19,112 nt of DNA from contig JBGUTC010000118.1 of the NCBI GenBank assembly GCA_045132895.1, positions 1 through 19,112 on the forward strand, given 5' to 3'. Under the pieces are notes generated by a model. That model saw only the letters and a list, made by a program, of their open reading frames with translations. It made no database searches and was not told where the DNA came from. Positions 1-5,227 of this stretch are shown piece by piece. Every line of letters starts with the position of its first letter. The stretch's first letter is position 1. The translations under genes and the position numbers were made by a program. The DNA is from UMGS755 sp045132895 (GTDB lineage Bacteria > Bacillota > Clostridia > UBA1381 > UBA9506).

Positions 1-254
1 CTGACACCAAAACGGGAGAGGTAAGCAATCGTATCGTTGATTTTCTCCACCCGGACGCTGCCGACCACCATGTCGTCGATGTATGCCACATACACGATTT
101 TATGCTGAATGTCATGCATGACGTGTTCTTTGGTCTCGTGAAGTGCTGCGGTGTCGGAAATGCCCGCAACCTAAATATATTTTTTAAAGGCCTGCTGTGT
201 AATCTTAACGATGCTGTCCGTATCGTCAAGGGTTGCCTTACGTACTGAGAACAT
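1..254 (-). pseudogene. GNAT-family N-acetyltransferase, in-frame TAG, truncated by window edge
   Basis: Reading leftward from an ATG at 254-252, the frame encodes MFSVRKATLDDTDSIVKITQ, a typical first strand and helix of a GNAT acetyltransferase. At codon 28 there is an amber TAG (171-173). Beyond it the same frame stays open to the window edge and still reads like GNAT, with VYVAYIDDMVVGSVRVEKI followed by AYLSRFGV, the usual beta4 and acetyl-CoA-binding region. A good ribosome binding site (AGAGGTG) lies 7 bases before the ATG, and the start is 19 bp after the argF stop, so it looks like the second gene of an argF transcript. The acyl acceptor cannot be told. The stop could be a real inactivating mutation, a sequencing error or a read-through site. 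The family call is fairly secure, the pseudogene status less so. Confidence 0.7.
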
Positions 255-273
255 GGGAATTCACCTCTGGAAA

Positions 274-1197
274 TTAGTTGTCCCCCATCAGCATAACCAT
301 AACGGCTTTCTGAGCATGCAAACGGTTTTCTGCTTCATCAAATACAGCAGAATTTGGCCCGTCAATGACCTCATCGGTAACTTCCATGCCGCGGTATGCC
401 GGCAGACAGTGCAGGAAAATAGCATTGTCTTTTGCCAGACTCATGAGTTCACTATTTACCTGATAGGGAGAGAAGGATTTGATTTTCTCGGCTTTCTGGT
501 CTTCCTGACCCATGCTGACCCAGGTATCGGTATAAACAGCGTCAGCATCTTTAACGGCTTCTTTGGCATCTGTGGTAATGATAATCTTGGCACCGGTCAG
601 TTTTGCATCTTCCATAGCCTGCTTAACAACGGTTTCGTCGCAAGCGTAGTTAGGCGGTGTCGCAACGGCGATTTCCATACCGGTTTTTGCGCAACCGTAG
701 AGGAGAGAATGGGCAATGTTATTGCCGTCGCCCACGTAAGCAACTTTTTTACCGGCAAGGCTGCCGTGATATTCCTGAATGGTTAAAAGGTCAGCTAAAA
801 TCTGGCAGGGGTGCAAAAGGTCAGTTAAACCATTGATAATGGGGATGCTGCCGTATTTTGCCAGGTCTTCTACGTCTTCCTGCTTAAAGGTACGGATCAT
901 AATACCGTCTAAGAAACGGGAGAGAACTTTGGCGGTATCATAGATAGTTTCGCCTCTGCCCAACTGAATATCATTAGAACTTAAAAACAGGGCATTACCC
1001 CCCAACTGATACATACCAACCTCAAAGGAAACACGGGTTCTAGTAGAAGATTTTGTAAAAATCATACCCAGGGTTTTTCCTTTCAAAAGAGGATGGGGGA
1101 TTCCTTCTTTTTGTTCTTTCTTCAATTTAGCGGCCAGTGTCAGCGCTTTTTCGATATCTTCAGGTGTCCAGTCGTGTAATGATAATAAATGCTTCAT
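274..1197 (-). CDS. argF: Ornithine carbamoyltransferase
   Basis: This cytosolic enzyme condenses ornithine with carbamoyl phosphate to give citrulline in arginine synthesis; it can also run catabolically. The protein is about 307 aa, normal for the family. Diagnostic motifs are STRTR (residues 51-55, carbamoyl phosphate binding), HPCQ (129-132), DTWVSMG (about 224-230, the ornithine-binding SMG loop) and HCLP (263-266). There are two candidate ATGs, at 1203 and 1197. The Shine-Dalgarno AAGGAG lies almost on top of the first but 7 bases from the second, so I chose the second, giving MKHLLSL; a start at 1203 adds only two residues. A sigma-A promoter and a possible ArgR palindrome lie just upstream. 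A GNAT gene follows after 19 bp. Other arginine genes are not in view, so anabolic and catabolic roles cannot be separated. Confidence 0.96.
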   Translation of the reverse strand: MKHLLSLHDWTPEDIEKALTLAAKLKKEQKEGIPHPLLKGKTLGMIFTKSSTRTRVSFEVGMYQLGGNALFLSSNDIQLGRGETIYDTAKVLSRFLDGIMIRTFKQEDVEDLAKYGSIPIINGLTDLLHPCQILADLLTIQEYHGSLAGKKVAYVGDGNNIAHSLLYGCAKTGMEIAVATPPNYACDETVVKQAMEDAKLTGAKIIITTDAKEAVKDADAVYTDTWVSMGQEDQKAEKIKSFSPYQVNSELMSLAKDNAIFLHCLPAYRGMEVTDEVIDGPNSAVFDEAENRLHAQKAVMVMLMGDN

Positions 1198-1228
1198 ATT
1201 CATTCTCCTTTTAATCTATGCATTTATA

Positions 1229-1257
1229 ATTATACAATATCATGCATAAGCATGCAA
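1229..1257 (-). promoter_or_regulatory. Sigma-A promoter of argF
   Basis: On the minus strand, TTGCAT (1257-1252) and a perfect TATAAT (1234-1229) are separated by exactly 17 bp, about 30 bases before the argF start. This is a close match to the vegetative consensus. Confidence 0.75.
1243..1256 (-). promoter_or_regulatory. Possible ArgR operator overlapping argF -35
   Basis: The sequence TGCATGCTTATGCA is two 5-bp inverted arms around 4 bp. This is the same 5-4-5 architecture as ARG boxes (TGAAT-N4-ATTCA), but with C in place of A in each arm. It covers the -35 element of argF, where a repressor would act, and a further ATGCAT occurs just downstream of the -10. Identity as an ArgR site is inference. 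Confidence 0.35.
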
Positions 1258-1338
1258 GTATTATTTTGAAAAAAATTAAAAAAAGTGTGTTTTCATCCAG
1301 TTTTGACAGAATTTTTCAGTGAAAAAGAAGAAAATGAT

Positions 1339-1368
1339 TGCATATTCACAAAACATTCGCGCAAAATA
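1339..1368 (+). promoter_or_regulatory. Sigma-G-like forespore promoter of the SASP gene
   Basis: TGCATA (1339-1344) fits the sigma-G -35 pattern GHATR. CAAAATA (1362-1368) matches the sigma-G -10 pattern CATNHTA at six of seven positions, with 17 bp between. It lies about 50 bases before an alpha/beta SASP gene, the classic sigma-G target. A 5-bp hairpin (GAGGC/GCCTC, 1374-1387) sits in the resulting leader. Confidence 0.5.
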
Positions 1369-1416
1369 GAACCGAGGCAAGCGCCTCAGAAAATTTTAAA
1401 GGAGCGTATTTTTACT

Positions 1417-1608
1417 ATGAATAGCAATAAAAAAGTTGTTCCCGAAGCAAAGAGTGCTTTAGACCGTTTCAAGATGGAAGTTGCAAACGAGGTAGGCGTT
1501 AACTTAAAGGACGGCTATAATGGCGATATTACTGCAAGAGAAGCCGGTTCCATTGGCGGTCAGATGGTTAAAAAGATGGTTGAAGCTTACGAAAACAGCA
1601 TTAAATAA
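1417..1608 (+). CDS. Small acid-soluble spore protein, alpha/beta type
   Basis: This 63-aa protein would coat and protect spore DNA in the forespore and be degraded by the GPR protease at germination. It shows the two family signatures. The first is KMEVANEVG (residues 19-27), containing the GPR cleavage region. The second is the C-terminal DNA-binding stretch TAREAGSIGGQMVKKMVEA (39-57), with the conserved glycines and VKKM. The upstream frame is open to 1285, but that extension does not look like SASP, and AAAGGAG at 1398-1404 points to the ATG at 1417 (spacing about 12, slightly long). It is a monocistronic unit, with a sigma-G-like promoter before it and a strong terminator after it. Length and composition are typical. 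Which numbered ssp paralogue it is cannot be decided. Confidence 0.95.
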   Translation: MNSNKKVVPEAKSALDRFKMEVANEVGVNLKDGYNGDITAREAGSIGGQMVKKMVEAYENSIK

Positions 1609-1642
1609 GTAAAGTTTCTGTATCAGGCCTGGTAAAAGCCTG

Positions 1643-1694
1643 AAAAAAGGCAGAGCTTCTCATTCCTTTCAGGTTCGAAAAGCTCTGCCTTTTT
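1643..1694. terminator. Bidirectional terminator between SASP gene and TIM-barrel gene
   Basis: The 10-bp arms GGCAGAGCTT (1649-1658) and AAGCTCTGCC (1680-1689) are flanked by an A-run on the left and a T-run on the right. It can therefore end the SASP transcript (plus) and the converging TIM-barrel gene (minus). A smaller hairpin (TCAGGC/GCCTGA, 1623-1642) precedes it. Confidence 0.85.
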
Positions 1695-1708
1695 GCTTTG
1701 CAGTAGGT

Positions 1709-2455
1709 TTAGCCTGCGGTATTTTCAATCCATTCCCGCATCAGCGTGCATTCGGCAGAAAAGTTTTCCTTGCTGCTGTTTTTAAATAACAACGCGCTAC
1801 ATTCGCTGCCTGTTAAAACCTTCAGATATTGCTGCCATTCATCCTTGCCCTCAATAATATGGGTACATTCCTCGCTGGCTTCAGCATAGAGTACATAAAC
1901 CAGGTGGATAAACGGAACCAGCATTTTCAGTTCGTAGATATTATAAATTAAGGAAGAAGTTCTGTTGGGTTGCCAGTTGATAAAGATGTTTTTCCGGTCA
2001 ACGATTTCCATGAAGTGCGTGATGTGGATGTAGGTATCCAGCATAGTCCCACCGGCACAAGAGAAACAAAGCCGGATATTTTCAGCGCTGGCAATGTCAG
2101 CCAGCTTGCTGGCCTCTTGCGCAAAGGAGAGAAGTGAATCCGGGTCTTCCCCTTCGGTCATCCGGGGTGCGGCGTCCAGCGTGACGGTATCAGTCCCTAA
2201 GTTTTTTGCAGTTTCCAAGATGTCTGTGAATTTATCCGGAGGATCTGCATGGGGGCAAAATGAAGCATGGTACGAAACCGTTTTTGCATTTACTTCTTTT
2301 AAAAAGGAATCAATGCGCTTTGCTTCCGCAAAATCTCCCGGAAGCACATGCTTTTCGCTCCATTCTATAGCCGTCAACTGATTTTGTTTTACCACACTCA
2401 AAATCTCGTCGACAGACATTTTTTCAAATGCGATGGATGTGATACCTAGCTGCAT
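1709..2455 (-). CDS. Xylose-isomerase-like TIM-barrel protein (sugar phosphate isomerase/epimerase family)
   Basis: The 248-aa product opens with MQLGITSIAFEKMSVDEILS and continues with AIEWSEKH and TVTLDAAPR. These are the strand-helix pattern of the AP-endonuclease-2/xylose-isomerase-like barrel, a superfamily of metal-dependent isomerases, epimerases and related enzymes. The start is the ATG at 2455, because GGGAGG lies 7 bases upstream; the frame extends 15 codons further with no ribosome binding site. The positions where family members usually carry metal ligands look altered: the glutamate strand reads LCFSCAGGT (129-137), and the usual histidine strand reads HLVYVLYAE (184-192). INWQPN (159-164) resembles a variant I associate with clostridial members. 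Substrate unknown. It is monocistronic, with its own promoter and a shared terminator. Confidence 0.75.
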   Translation of the reverse strand: MQLGITSIAFEKMSVDEILSVVKQNQLTAIEWSEKHVLPGDFAEAKRIDSFLKEVNAKTVSYHASFCPHADPPDKFTDILETAKNLGTDTVTLDAAPRMTEGEDPDSLLSFAQEASKLADIASAENIRLCFSCAGGTMLDTYIHITHFMEIVDRKNIFINWQPNRTSSLIYNIYELKMLVPFIHLVYVLYAEASEECTHIIEGKDEWQQYLKVLTGSECSALLFKNSSKENFSAECTLMREWIENTAG

Positions 2456-2491
2456 GGCATAACCTCCCTGCGAAAAAACTTCTTTCTTATT

Positions 2492-2520
2492 ATTGTACAT
2501 GATTCCGGAGCAACATACAA
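2492..2520 (-). promoter_or_regulatory. Probable sigma-A promoter of the TIM-barrel gene
   Basis: On the minus strand, TTGTAT (2520-2515) and TACAAT (2497-2492) are 17 bp apart and lie about 37 bases before the chosen start. The -10 matches five of six positions; the -35 is weak. Confidence 0.45.
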
Positions 2521-2596
2521 GACGGATATTTAACCAATCTTTTTTTAAATTATTTGTATAATCTCCTCAAAAGTCTGTTTTTTATGCATTCTATAT

Positions 2597-2625
2597 ACAA
2601 AAAAATAGAGCATAATGCTCTATTT
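2597..2625 (-). terminator. Intrinsic terminator of spoIIM-xerD
   Basis: A perfect 10-bp stem (AAATAGAGCA / TGCTCTATTT, 2603-2625) with a 3-base loop is followed on the minus strand by a T-run. It sits 30 bp after the xerD stop. Confidence 0.8.
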
Positions 2626-2655
2626 CTTCACATATAAGAAGGTTACACCCCTTGA

Positions 2656-3537
2656 TTATGCTCTTGGATGGGCTTTTGCATAGACATCCTTTAACTTGCT
2701 GCCTGCCAGGCGAAGATACATCTGAGTAGAGGAAATGTCCGCATGCCCCAGCATGGACTGAATTGAACGGAGGTCTGCTCCGTTTTCCAGCAAATGCGCT
2801 GCAAAAGAATGTCGCAGGGTATGAGGCGTGATAGTGGCATCAATACCGGCGGAGGCAACATATTGCTTTAACAGTTTCCAGAATCCCTGCCGGGTCATTC
2901 TGTGCCCCTGAAGATTGATAAAGAGCGCCGGCTCGGCGTTCGACTTAATCAGCAGAGGGCGTGCGCTGGATAAATAGCCGGATAAAGCGTCAGAACAAAG
3001 TTTTCCAATGGGGATCACCCGTTCGTGACCGTCCTGATTGCAGTGAATAAAGCCCATATCCAGGTTGACGTCTGCTACATCTAAGTCTATCATTTCCGTT
3101 ACGCGGAGACCGGTTGCATATAAAAGTTCCAGCATGGCTTTGTCGCGAAAACCTTTAGGGTCAGAAGGCACCGGTTGTTCCAACAGGGTTTCAATTTCAC
3201 CGGGTGTCAGAACGTGGGGAAGTTTTTTCTGCACTTTAGGCGGTTTAATCTCTGCCGTGGGATTTGTGGTCATGGCACCGCTACTGATGAGATACAAATA
3301 CAGATTTTTAATAGATGCCAGTTCCCGGGAAATCGTGGTATTGGCTCTGCCCTCGTTTTTTAGCATCTTTAAGTATTTTTTTATGTGAGATGCGTCTGCT
3401 GTTTCCGGTGTTAAGGATTGATTTTTTAAATACGCCAGATAGAGAGCAATGTCGTGCTCATAGGATGCGAGGGTGTTGTCCGACAATTTTTTATTCTTTT
3501 CCAGATACCGAATGACGTTTTTTACCAGATCAGTCAT
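2656..3537 (-). CDS. xerD: XerD-like tyrosine site-specific recombinase
   Basis: This 293-aa tyrosine recombinase is expected to resolve chromosome dimers at dif. It has the SAM-like N-terminal core-binding domain (residues about 1-87) and the C-terminal catalytic domain (about 105-290). Visible catalytic residues are R145 in LYATGLRVTE, H239 and R242 in THTLRHSF, H265 in MLGHADISSTQ, and the nucleophile Y274. The beta-hairpin that normally reads GKGxKER is NQDGHERVIPIG here (167-178), so the usual catalytic lysine is not seen. The start is ATG with AAAGGA 7 bases upstream. It follows spoIIM after 23 bp in one operon; the spoIIM/xerD neighbourhood is known from other spore formers such as Bacillus subtilis. 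Family membership is certain. Assignment to XerD rather than XerC rests on context. Confidence 0.88.
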   Translation of the reverse strand: MTDLVKNVIRYLEKNKKLSDNTLASYEHDIALYLAYLKNQSLTPETADASHIKKYLKMLKNEGRANTTISRELASIKNLYLYLISSGAMTTNPTAEIKPPKVQKKLPHVLTPGEIETLLEQPVPSDPKGFRDKAMLELLYATGLRVTEMIDLDVADVNLDMGFIHCNQDGHERVIPIGKLCSDALSGYLSSARPLLIKSNAEPALFINLQGHRMTRQGFWKLLKQYVASAGIDATITPHTLRHSFAAHLLENGADLRSIQSMLGHADISSTQMYLRLAGSKLKDVYAKAHPRA

Positions 3538-3560
3538 GTTTTTTTCCTTTCGTTTAGGGA

Positions 3561-4190
3561 TTATACGGAAAGGTACAATCCTGAAATCAGCCGAATGAGT
3601 AAGGGTTCAATATATGCCTGCAACAGACAGGCCATGGTCGCCGGCAGGAACAATAAGCAAAGCGTTACCAGAAAAGGAGGCAGGCATCGTTTTAATTCCT
3701 GTTTTTCGCGGAGCAATCCAACGGAAAACTTCAAGCACAAAACACAAAGAAATAAGTAGCAGGGAATCAGGAGTAAGCCGTGGGGCAGCATGCCCGACAA
3801 GACGAACAGAACCGTTCTGATTCCATAGAGACGGAACATGAAAAACAGGGTAAAGCCATGCATGAAGCCTTTTATGGCAGAAAAGCCGGCAATAAAGGGT
3901 GCGCTGATGACAGTGACAGAGCAAACAAACAAGAAACCGAAATTTTTCAGATTTTCAAGAAGACTGGCAGAAAACAGAGCGCCGGAATCAGCGCCGCTTT
4001 GGTTAATATTCTGAAAAAAATCGTTTAAATAAAGAAGCAGTTCCTTGCAACTAAGCTCCGGCAGCGTAAAGGCAGCAACCGCAGCGACAGACAGGCCGAT
4101 AATAAAGGCGGCTACAATACAGACATAGAATTTTGCATCCTGTCTGATAGCATTCCATAGAGATTTTGACAAGCGGCTCGTTTTTTTCAA
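3561..4190 (-). CDS. spoIIM: Stage II sporulation protein M
   Basis: This integral membrane protein belongs to the SpoIID-SpoIIM-SpoIIP machinery that remodels septal peptidoglycan during engulfment. The 209-aa product has a basic N-terminus, a first membrane segment (about residues 21-45), a long extracytoplasmic stretch, and then several hydrophobic helices including the characteristic SAIKGFMHGFTL and LSGMLPHGLLLIP segments typical of the SpoIIM/DUF95 family. I chose the TTG at 4190 (KKTSRLSKSLWN) because AAGGA lies 7 bases upstream. The frame is open for 85 more codons upstream, but that part overlaps the promoter and terminator region and has no ribosome binding site. It is first in an operon with xerD. 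Both a sigma-E-like and a sigma-A-like promoter lie upstream. Confidence 0.9.
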   Translation of the reverse strand: MKKTSRLSKSLWNAIRQDAKFYVCIVAAFIIGLSVAAVAAFTLPELSCKELLLYLNDFFQNINQSGADSGALFSASLLENLKNFGFLFVCSVTVISAPFIAGFSAIKGFMHGFTLFFMFRLYGIRTVLFVLSGMLPHGLLLIPCYLFLCVLCLKFSVGLLREKQELKRCLPPFLVTLCLLFLPATMACLLQAYIEPLLIRLISGLYLSV

Positions 4191-4227
4191 TCCCTTTTCC
4201 TTCTTTCGTAGCAGAAATACATAGTTC

Positions 4228-4257
4228 ACTATATGTATGAAAGAGAGAAAAAATGAC
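4228..4257 (-). promoter_or_regulatory. Sigma-E-like promoter of spoIIM
   Basis: On the minus strand, GTCATTTT (4257-4250) differs by one base from the sigma-E -35 pattern GTCATATT. CATATAGT (4235-4228) fully matches CATANANT, with a 14-bp spacer. SpoIIM is a sigma-E regulon member in Bacillus subtilis. The -10 lies inside an imperfect palindrome (ATACATA/TATGTAT). Confidence 0.65.
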
Positions 4258-4286
4258 CTCTTGTCCTGAAAAAAGTGTCGCTTAAC

Positions 4287-4317
4287 TATTATAACGAAAA
4301 ATTTGAAAAAAAGCAAG
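4287..4317 (-). promoter_or_regulatory. Sigma-A-like promoter upstream of spoIIM-xerD
   Basis: On the minus strand there is TTGCTT, a 17-bp spacer and a perfect TATAAT. It lies just after the terminator of the upstream 78-aa gene and before the sigma-E-like promoter. It could supply vegetative xerD expression through the same operon. Confidence 0.5.
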
Positions 4318-4330
4318 TTATTTAAAAAAG

Positions 4331-4356
4331 AAAAAAACTGTGACCGCTTGTCACAG
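4331..4356 (-). terminator. Intrinsic terminator of the 78-aa gene
   Basis: The 7-bp stem CTGTGAC/GTCACAG (4338-4356) has a 5-base loop and is followed by seven T on the minus strand. It lies 16 bp after the stop at 4372. Confidence 0.75.
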
Positions 4357-4371
4357 CTAAAGCGATATTTC

Positions 4372-4608
4372 TTAACCAAAATCGTGGCGGATACCGGCAT
4401 CAAGACCATATTTTTCAAATGTACATACAATGTCCTCAATGGCACCGAAGTCAGATAACCGCTCGTTTTTAAGGATTTCCTGAATTTCTGAAAGACAGCG
4501 CACAGCTTTTGACTGTATAAGCTCTGTTACGTTTACTTTTGAAAGAAAATCGTCAATTGGTGATGAGTTTTCGAACTCATCTAGTAAAAGTTCTTTTACA
4601 ATACTCAT
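4372..4608 (-). CDS. Small conserved-looking protein of unknown function (78 aa)
   Basis: I cannot assign a function. The 78-aa acidic product (MSIVKELLLDEFENSSPIDD at the start, YGLDAGIRHDFG at the end) has no signal peptide or membrane segment and looks largely helical. The C-terminal RHDFG tail resembles small clostridial proteins I have a vague memory of, but I can name no family. Support for it being real: GGCGGAG 7 bases before the ATG, a near-consensus promoter (TTGTAT-17-TATAAT), and its own terminator. It diverges from the 58-aa ribbon-helix-helix-like gene, with two 12-bp direct repeats over its promoter. A toxin-antitoxin or regulator-target relation between the two is possible but unproven. 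Confidence 0.65.
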   Translation of the reverse strand: MSIVKELLLDEFENSSPIDDFLSKVNVTELIQSKAVRCLSEIQEILKNERLSDFGAIEDIVCTFEKYGLDAGIRHDFG

Positions 4609-4642
4609 GTTTAATCTCCGCCTTTTTTATTATGATGAACTT

Positions 4643-4671
4643 ATTATAACATTTACAATAGAAAAATACAA
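4643..4671 (-). promoter_or_regulatory. Sigma-A promoter of the 78-aa gene
   Basis: On the minus strand, TTGTAT (4671-4666) and a perfect TATAAT (4648-4643) are 17 bp apart, about 35 bases before the start codon. Two direct repeats overlap the -35 side. Confidence 0.6.
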
Positions 4672-4678
4672 TAGAAAA
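4654..4678. repeat. Tandem 12-bp direct repeats at promoter (possible operator)
   Basis: TACAATAGAAAA occurs at 4654-4665 and again at 4667-4678, a period of 13 bp. The pair covers the -35 and spacer of the 78-aa gene promoter. Spaced direct repeats are a common operator form for ribbon-helix-helix proteins, and such a gene diverges from this point; the link is inference. Confidence 0.5.
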
Positions 4679-4746
4679 TTCTAATATATTATAAAATTGA
4701 ATTTTACATTATAATAATTATATCATAATAAAAAAGGATGATTTAG

Positions 4747-4923
4747 ATGTCGTTTAATCCAAAGCCGACAAAGCAAAAAGTAAAAGCAGGATATAAGACA
4801 TTATATATTGCGGATGAGTTGACGGAAAAGTTAAATCAGCTTGCAGAAACATATAATACAAGTTTTAATAATGTGGTAATCAGCATTATTGAAGATTTTT
4901 TTAACAGAGAAGAGGAACGGTAG
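4747..4923 (+). CDS. Small ribbon-helix-helix-like protein (58 aa)
   Basis: The 58-aa product begins with a basic tail (MSFNPKPTKQKVKAGYKTLY). It continues with a likely beta strand (YKTLYIADEL, about 17-26), then helix A (TEKLNQLAETYN, 26-37) and helix B (SFNNVVISIIEDFFNREEER, 39-58). This order and size match Arc/CopG-type ribbon-helix-helix DNA-binding proteins, which act as small repressors or antitoxins. Start ATG at 4747, with AAGGATG 7 bases upstream. It diverges from the 78-aa gene across an AT-rich gap with direct repeats. It ends in TAG, one of only two genes here to do so. No toxin partner follows it; the MITE-like repeat lies 40 bp downstream. The fold call is moderately sure; target unknown. 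Confidence 0.6.
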   Translation: MSFNPKPTKQKVKAGYKTLYIADELTEKLNQLAETYNTSFNNVVISIIEDFFNREEER

Positions 4924-4963
4924 AAAAGTCAGTATTTCTAAACTTTGATATACAAGGGATAAA

Positions 4964-5085
4964 AAAGCCTCCCCTGTGTAAGGGGAGGTGGGTTTGCGTA
5001 GCAAACTCGGAGGGGTTGTAAATGAGGAAGGCAACAATCCCTCAGTCAGCTACGCTGACAGCTCCCTTTACACAAGGGAGCCTTT
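4964..5085. repeat. MITE-like inverted-repeat element (about 122 bp)
   Basis: The two ends are near-mirror copies: GCCTCCCCTGTGTAAGGGGA at 4967-4986, and, read from the other side, GGCTCCCTTGTGTAAAGGGA ending at 5082. Each end also folds on itself (CCTCCCC/GGGGAGG at 4968-4988; GCTCCCTT/AAGGGAGC at 5061-5081). Each is followed inward by a second small hairpin (GTTTGC/GCAAAC at 4992-5006; GTCAGC/GCTGAC at 5045-5059). There is no transposase gene, and I see no target-site duplication. I recall very similar end sequences from intergenic repeats in gut Clostridia genomes. Confidence 0.75.
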
Positions 5086-5131
5086 GGTTACTGGCATCTA
5101 GATTATACAGTCCTTATAATTAGAGTATATG

Positions 5132-5165
5132 AAAAAGAATTCATGCGTGCATGAATTCTTTTTTT
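5132..5165. terminator. Long perfect palindrome, terminator-like
   Basis: AAAAAGAATTCATGC (5132-5146), two bases, then GCATGAATTCTTTTT (5149-5163): a 15-bp perfect inverted repeat with terminal A and T runs. It could stop transcription from either side and insulates the HAD gene promoter at 5174. Confidence 0.65.
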
Positions 5166-5173
5166 CTCTCTTC

Positions 5174-5202
5174 TTGACAAAAGACGGTGTTTCCAGTACA
5201 AT
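5174..5202 (+). promoter_or_regulatory. Sigma-A promoter of the HAD gene
   Basis: Perfect TTGACA (5174-5179), a 17-bp spacer and TACAAT (5197-5202), 25 bases before the start codon. This is the strongest vegetative promoter in the window by consensus. Confidence 0.85.
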
Positions 5203-5227
5203 GAGAGAGAAAAAAGGAGAGAGATAC

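Noticed and set aside
171..173. Pyrrolysine or selenocysteine at the GNAT stop
   Set aside because: TAG excludes selenocysteine; GNAT enzymes have no known pyrrolysine, and nothing in the window hints at pyl genes.
211..786. 191-aa plus-strand frame over argF
   Set aside because: It is antisense to a complete argF with all its motifs and has no recognisable domain or ribosome binding site.
4191..4445. 85-residue N-terminal extension of SpoIIM
   Set aside because: The extension runs through a terminator and two promoters, and the TTG at 4190 has the proper ribosome binding site.
4831..5037. 68-aa minus-strand frame
   Set aside because: It is a translation across the MITE-like repeat and the antisense of the ribbon-helix-helix gene, with no protein-like features of its own.
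4964..5085. Repeated hairpins resembling a short CRISPR array
   Set aside because: There are mirror-image, not direct, repeats and no regular spacers; the layout fits a MITE-like element.
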